DNA of 64,000 bases. Origin: Haematospirillum sp. H4485 (GTDB lineage: Bacteria; Pseudomonadota; Alphaproteobacteria; Rhodospirillales; Rhodospirillaceae). The stretch is from contig NZ_JAAVSY010000007.1 in NCBI RefSeq assembly GCF_012102745.1, positions 55,172 through 119,171 on the forward strand, in the 5' to 3' direction. Made by a program: the position numbers and the translations under genes. Shown piece by piece: positions 62,132 through 64,000 of this stretch (position 1 is the stretch's first letter; each line of letters opens with the position of its first letter). The notes beneath the pieces were generated by a model that searched no databases, had not been told where the DNA came from, and was given only the letters and a program-made list of their open reading frames with translations.

Positions 62132-62626
62132 ATGACCTTCGTCGATTCCTTTACGTTTATAAACGAAGCTCGCAAATCGGCTCCTGTTGATGTGGAGCGT
62201 CTTTGCCGTGATCTTGGCATCGAACTCCGCTTTGACCTCCTGAGTTCCGGGGTTTCCGGGATGATCGAGCGCAAGAAAGGAGAAGGCTACATCATAACCG
62301 TAAACGCGTCGGACCCAGAAACCAGGCGGCGGTTCACTATCGCTCATGAGCTGGGTCATTATGTGTACCACCGGGATATTATGGGCGACGGGATTGATGA
62401 TGACCGAGCCTACAGAAGTACAGACGCAGGCAAGTATCATAACACCCGCATTGGGCGCAAAGAAGAAATCCAAGCAAACAAGTTTGCTGCGCGGTTGCTT
62501 ATGCCGGAAGCCCTGATCCGGCAGTACCAGAAAAAGGGCATGACCGACCCTGCGGACTTGGCAAGGCAGTTTGGTGTTTCTGAGCAGGCGATGAAAATCA
62601 GGATCGGGGCGATGCTCCAGGGCTGA
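62132..62626 (+). CDS. ImmA/IrrE-family metallopeptidase
   Basis: 164 residues. The zinc motif is HELGHYVYH in RRFTIAHELGHY, with the third ligand in EEIQANKFAARLLMP. Family members cut phage or ICE repressors or antitoxins (ImmA, IrrE). A C-terminal helix-turn-helix-like LARQFGVSEQAMKIRI is visible. Likely targets are the CI-type repressor or a toxin-antitoxin partner. Confidence 0.92.
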   Translation: MTFVDSFTFINEARKSAPVDVERLCRDLGIELRFDLLSSGVSGMIERKKGEGYIITVNASDPETRRRFTIAHELGHYVYHRDIMGDGIDDDRAYRSTDAGKYHNTRIGRKEEIQANKFAARLLMPEALIRQYQKKGMTDPADLARQFGVSEQAMKIRIGAMLQG

Positions 62627-62648
62627 GTATGGGGCCGGCGCAGGCCCC

Positions 62649-62730
62649 TTGACACAGGGCAACGGGTGATACACTTTTTGCATAACACGCCCCCCACGCC
62701 TCTCGGAGAAGCGCACCACGGGGGGTTTTT
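62649..62730 (+). ncRNA. Putative small RNA unit 1: TTGACA box and C6/G6 hairpin
   Basis: TTGACA at 62649 and a shared ACGGGTG. The CCCCCC (62690-62695) and GGGGGG (62720-62725) arms enclose the conserved ACGCCTCTC...GCGCACCA. TTTTT follows directly. Promoter-like box plus intrinsic terminator suggests a very short transcript. The -10 is not convincing. Confidence 0.4.
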
Positions 62731-62785
62731 ATTGGCGCATTCTAGCAATGACAGGCGGGTGGTGCGCCAAATTTGCTGCCAAGGC

Positions 62786-62872
62786 TTGACACGATAAAAC
62801 GGGTGGCGCACCGTGCTGCGCAATACACCCCCCACGCCTCTCGAAGACGCGCACCATGGGGGGTAATTTTTT
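62786..62872 (+). ncRNA. Putative small RNA unit 2, tandem copy
   Basis: TTGACA at 62786 (137 bases after unit 1), ACGGGTG, the same CCCCCCACGCCTCTC arm at 62828 and ...GCGCACCATGGGGGG, then TAATTTTTT. Bases inside the hairpin differ from unit 1 while the arms are conserved. Confidence 0.4.
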
Positions 62873-62934
62873 GCAGCCAGGATGCACCAAAAGGGCCTTT
62901 GTTTTACTGGGACCCCGGGTTATAAGACACGGCC

Positions 62935-63333
62935 ATGGAACAGGTTGCCGAACTCCCTGAAAGTATTCAGGAAATAGCCGGCGTTATTGGCCGCGACCGG
63001 GCGCTTTATCTTGTCGGCAGCCTTGCGCCGTCCGGAAAGCGCAGGTGGAGGCGCATTCTCTACGTTCCCCACCCCCGCAACCTGAAAATGTCCTCGAAAA
63101 TCGTCGAAATCCTTGGCTATGAGGATGCCGCCCGCATCTCCCGCGCGTTTGCCGGGCTGATCCTCCAGCCCGCGAATGGCAACAGTCTCTCCCGCCCCCT
63201 GCGGGATCGCCGCATCTGCGACATGGCCCGTAACGGCGTGCCGACGACAGATATCGCGGCGGGGTTCGCTCTCACGCCGCGTCGGGTCAGGGACATTCTG
63301 AAGCGGCAGGAAAAAGCGCCACAGGACGTATAG
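62935..63333 (+). CDS. Mor-like phage transcriptional activator
   Basis: 132 residues. AELPESIQEIAGVIGRDRAL and KIVEILGYEDAARISRAFAG resemble the Mor dimerisation region. The C-terminal helix-turn-helix is MARNGVPTTDIAAGFALTP followed by RRVRDIL. In Mu-like phages Mor switches on middle genes. Here it would activate the lysis and late genes that follow. Confidence 0.7.
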   Translation: MEQVAELPESIQEIAGVIGRDRALYLVGSLAPSGKRRWRRILYVPHPRNLKMSSKIVEILGYEDAARISRAFAGLILQPANGNSLSRPLRDRRICDMARNGVPTTDIAAGFALTPRRVRDILKRQEKAPQDV

Positions 63334-63380
63334 GGGCCTGTCTGCCACGCTGCCTGACAGTTGATGACCGATGCCATGGT

Positions 63381-63701
63381 GTGGAGCGAATGCAGGTGGA
63401 TCAGATTGTGCCGCGGCTTGCTGCGGTTGAAGCGCGGCTTGACAGTACAGACCGGACCCTGGCCGAAGTCGCCCTTACCCAGCGTGAGATATCACGGACC
63501 TTGACCGCCCTCACCGTCCAGGAAGTTGCGCTGGACCGGCTCGGCCAGGAGTCCGTCCGGATGTGGGAGAAGATTTCCGCTGCGGAATCATCGCTGACCC
63601 GGATTCAGGCCGAAGCCCGCATTGCCGCCTGTATCGGCTCCTCGTGCCTTACAGGTGCCGTCGCCTACATCATATGGTTGATGCAGCATGTGAGGCTTTA
63701 A
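63381..63701 (+). CDS. Phage coiled-coil protein with a C-terminal membrane helix
   Basis: 106 residues from GTG 63381; ATG 63390 is an alternative. A long heptad region (IVPRLAAVEARLDSTDRTLA) ends in a membrane helix (AACIGSSCLTGAVAYIIWLM). It lies two bases before the endolysin gene, which suggests a holin or lysis-accessory role. Confidence 0.6.
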   Translation: MERMQVDQIVPRLAAVEARLDSTDRTLAEVALTQREISRTLTALTVQEVALDRLGQESVRMWEKISAAESSLTRIQAEARIAACIGSSCLTGAVAYIIWLMQHVRL

Positions 63702-63703
63702 CC

Positions 63704-64000
63704 ATGCAGATCTCGCCCCACTTTCACCGCCATGAATTCGCCTGCCGCTGTGGGTGCGGCTTTGACACCGTGGACGCTGAACTGCTGACGGTTCTCCAGG
63801 GCGTGCGGGATCATTTCAAGGCGCCGGTAACGATTACATCGGGGTGCAGATGTGTGAGCTGGAACCGTGAGAGCGGCGGGCGCCCGCAATCCATGCACCT
63901 TCTGGGGCGTGCAGCCGACATCATTACCGTCAGCCCACTGCACGCGGTTTATGTGTGGCTGTGCAAGCAGTACCCGTTCCGGCTCGGTCTGGGGCTTTAC
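63704..64000 (+). CDS. M15-family peptidase endolysin, N-terminal part
   Basis: 99 residues before the window edge. MQISPHFHRHEFACRCGCGF, SGCRC and the zinc motif SMHLLGRAADI (His and Asp) are typical of Peptidase_M15_3 phage endolysins that cut peptidoglycan cross-links. It follows the coiled-coil/TM gene directly, forming a lysis cassette. Confidence 0.9.
   Translation, partial: MQISPHFHRHEFACRCGCGFDTVDAELLTVLQGVRDHFKAPVTITSGCRCVSWNRESGGRPQSMHLLGRAADIITVSPLHAVYVWLCKQYPFRLGLGLY

Larger units (their letters stand above)
62627..62934. other. Intergenic region with two tandem promoter-hairpin units
   Basis: 308 bases without an ORF of note, filled by two related units (see separate entries at 62649-62730 and 62786-62872). 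Confidence 0.7.

Noticed and set aside
1..64000. CRISPR array
   Set aside because: The only regular short repeats are the four operator units at 60721-60818, which have 8-9-base linkers rather than spacers.

Overview
The window looks like a chromosomal stretch of an alphaproteobacterium, most plausibly a Rhodospirillales-like organism. This is inferred from the host genes: a single-gene SecD-SecF fusion, a GH17 membrane protein, a two-domain cold-shock protein, queCED and the recR-ybaB-dnaX-ffs block. Overall base composition is moderately GC-rich. No species can be named from the sequence alone.

Region 1 (1-36.9 kb) is ordinary host chromosome. In order: the start of a YejA-type binding protein and an ExeA-like ATPase; an SLC13 permease; bioB; a GH17 glucan enzyme; phoH; an OmpR-type regulator; an M16 peptidase with thrC; a BCCT transporter; an SDR; yifB/comM; an OmpA-like lipoprotein; a cold-shock protein; recR-ybaB-dnaX preceded by the SRP RNA gene; a PAS sensor divergent from a solute-binding protein; a SYLF protein; an LprI-like protein; a nitroreductase-like protein; upp; queC-queE-queD; a one-domain AsnC protein; secDF; a nuclease-like protein; a LuxR-type regulator; pip; tRNA-Arg(CCT); folE; tRNA-Gly(CCC).

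Region 2 (37.0-47.4 kb) is a decayed integrated element of podovirus type. The 3' 44 bp of tRNA-Gly is repeated, with two mismatches, at 47368-47411, which gives the two attachment sites. The tyrosine integrase is frameshifted and has lost its C-terminal half. A large virion-type gene and several small phage genes carry in-frame stops, six of which can each be explained by a C-to-T change. Intact cargo remains: a reverse transcriptase (39960-40745) with an overlapping 43-residue hydrophobic ORF and a leader of four hairpins, a serine recombinase, and two uncharacterised proteins. The reverse transcriptase locus is the best candidate here for an undescribed system.

Region 3 (47.4-64 kb and beyond) starts after a short host stretch and tRNA-Ser(GGA). 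It is a prophage that continues past the window. Leftward early genes (HTH protein, unknown, ssb, a small Cys-containing ORF, GapR-like, C5-methylase-like, AAA ATPase, N6-type methylase, membrane protein) lie left of a CI/LexA-type repressor flanked by inverted operator copies. Rightward genes include a DUF1376 protein, a DnaC-type loader and five antirepressor-like ORFs. Three C4-type antisense RNA structures sit among these, and their loops co-vary with the ribosome-binding sites of the ORFs they precede. Then follow hipB-hipA with four phased operators, a Panacea-domain protein, an ImmA/IrrE protease, two tandem promoter-hairpin repeats that may encode small RNAs, a Mor-like activator, a coiled-coil/TM protein and the start of an M15 endolysin.
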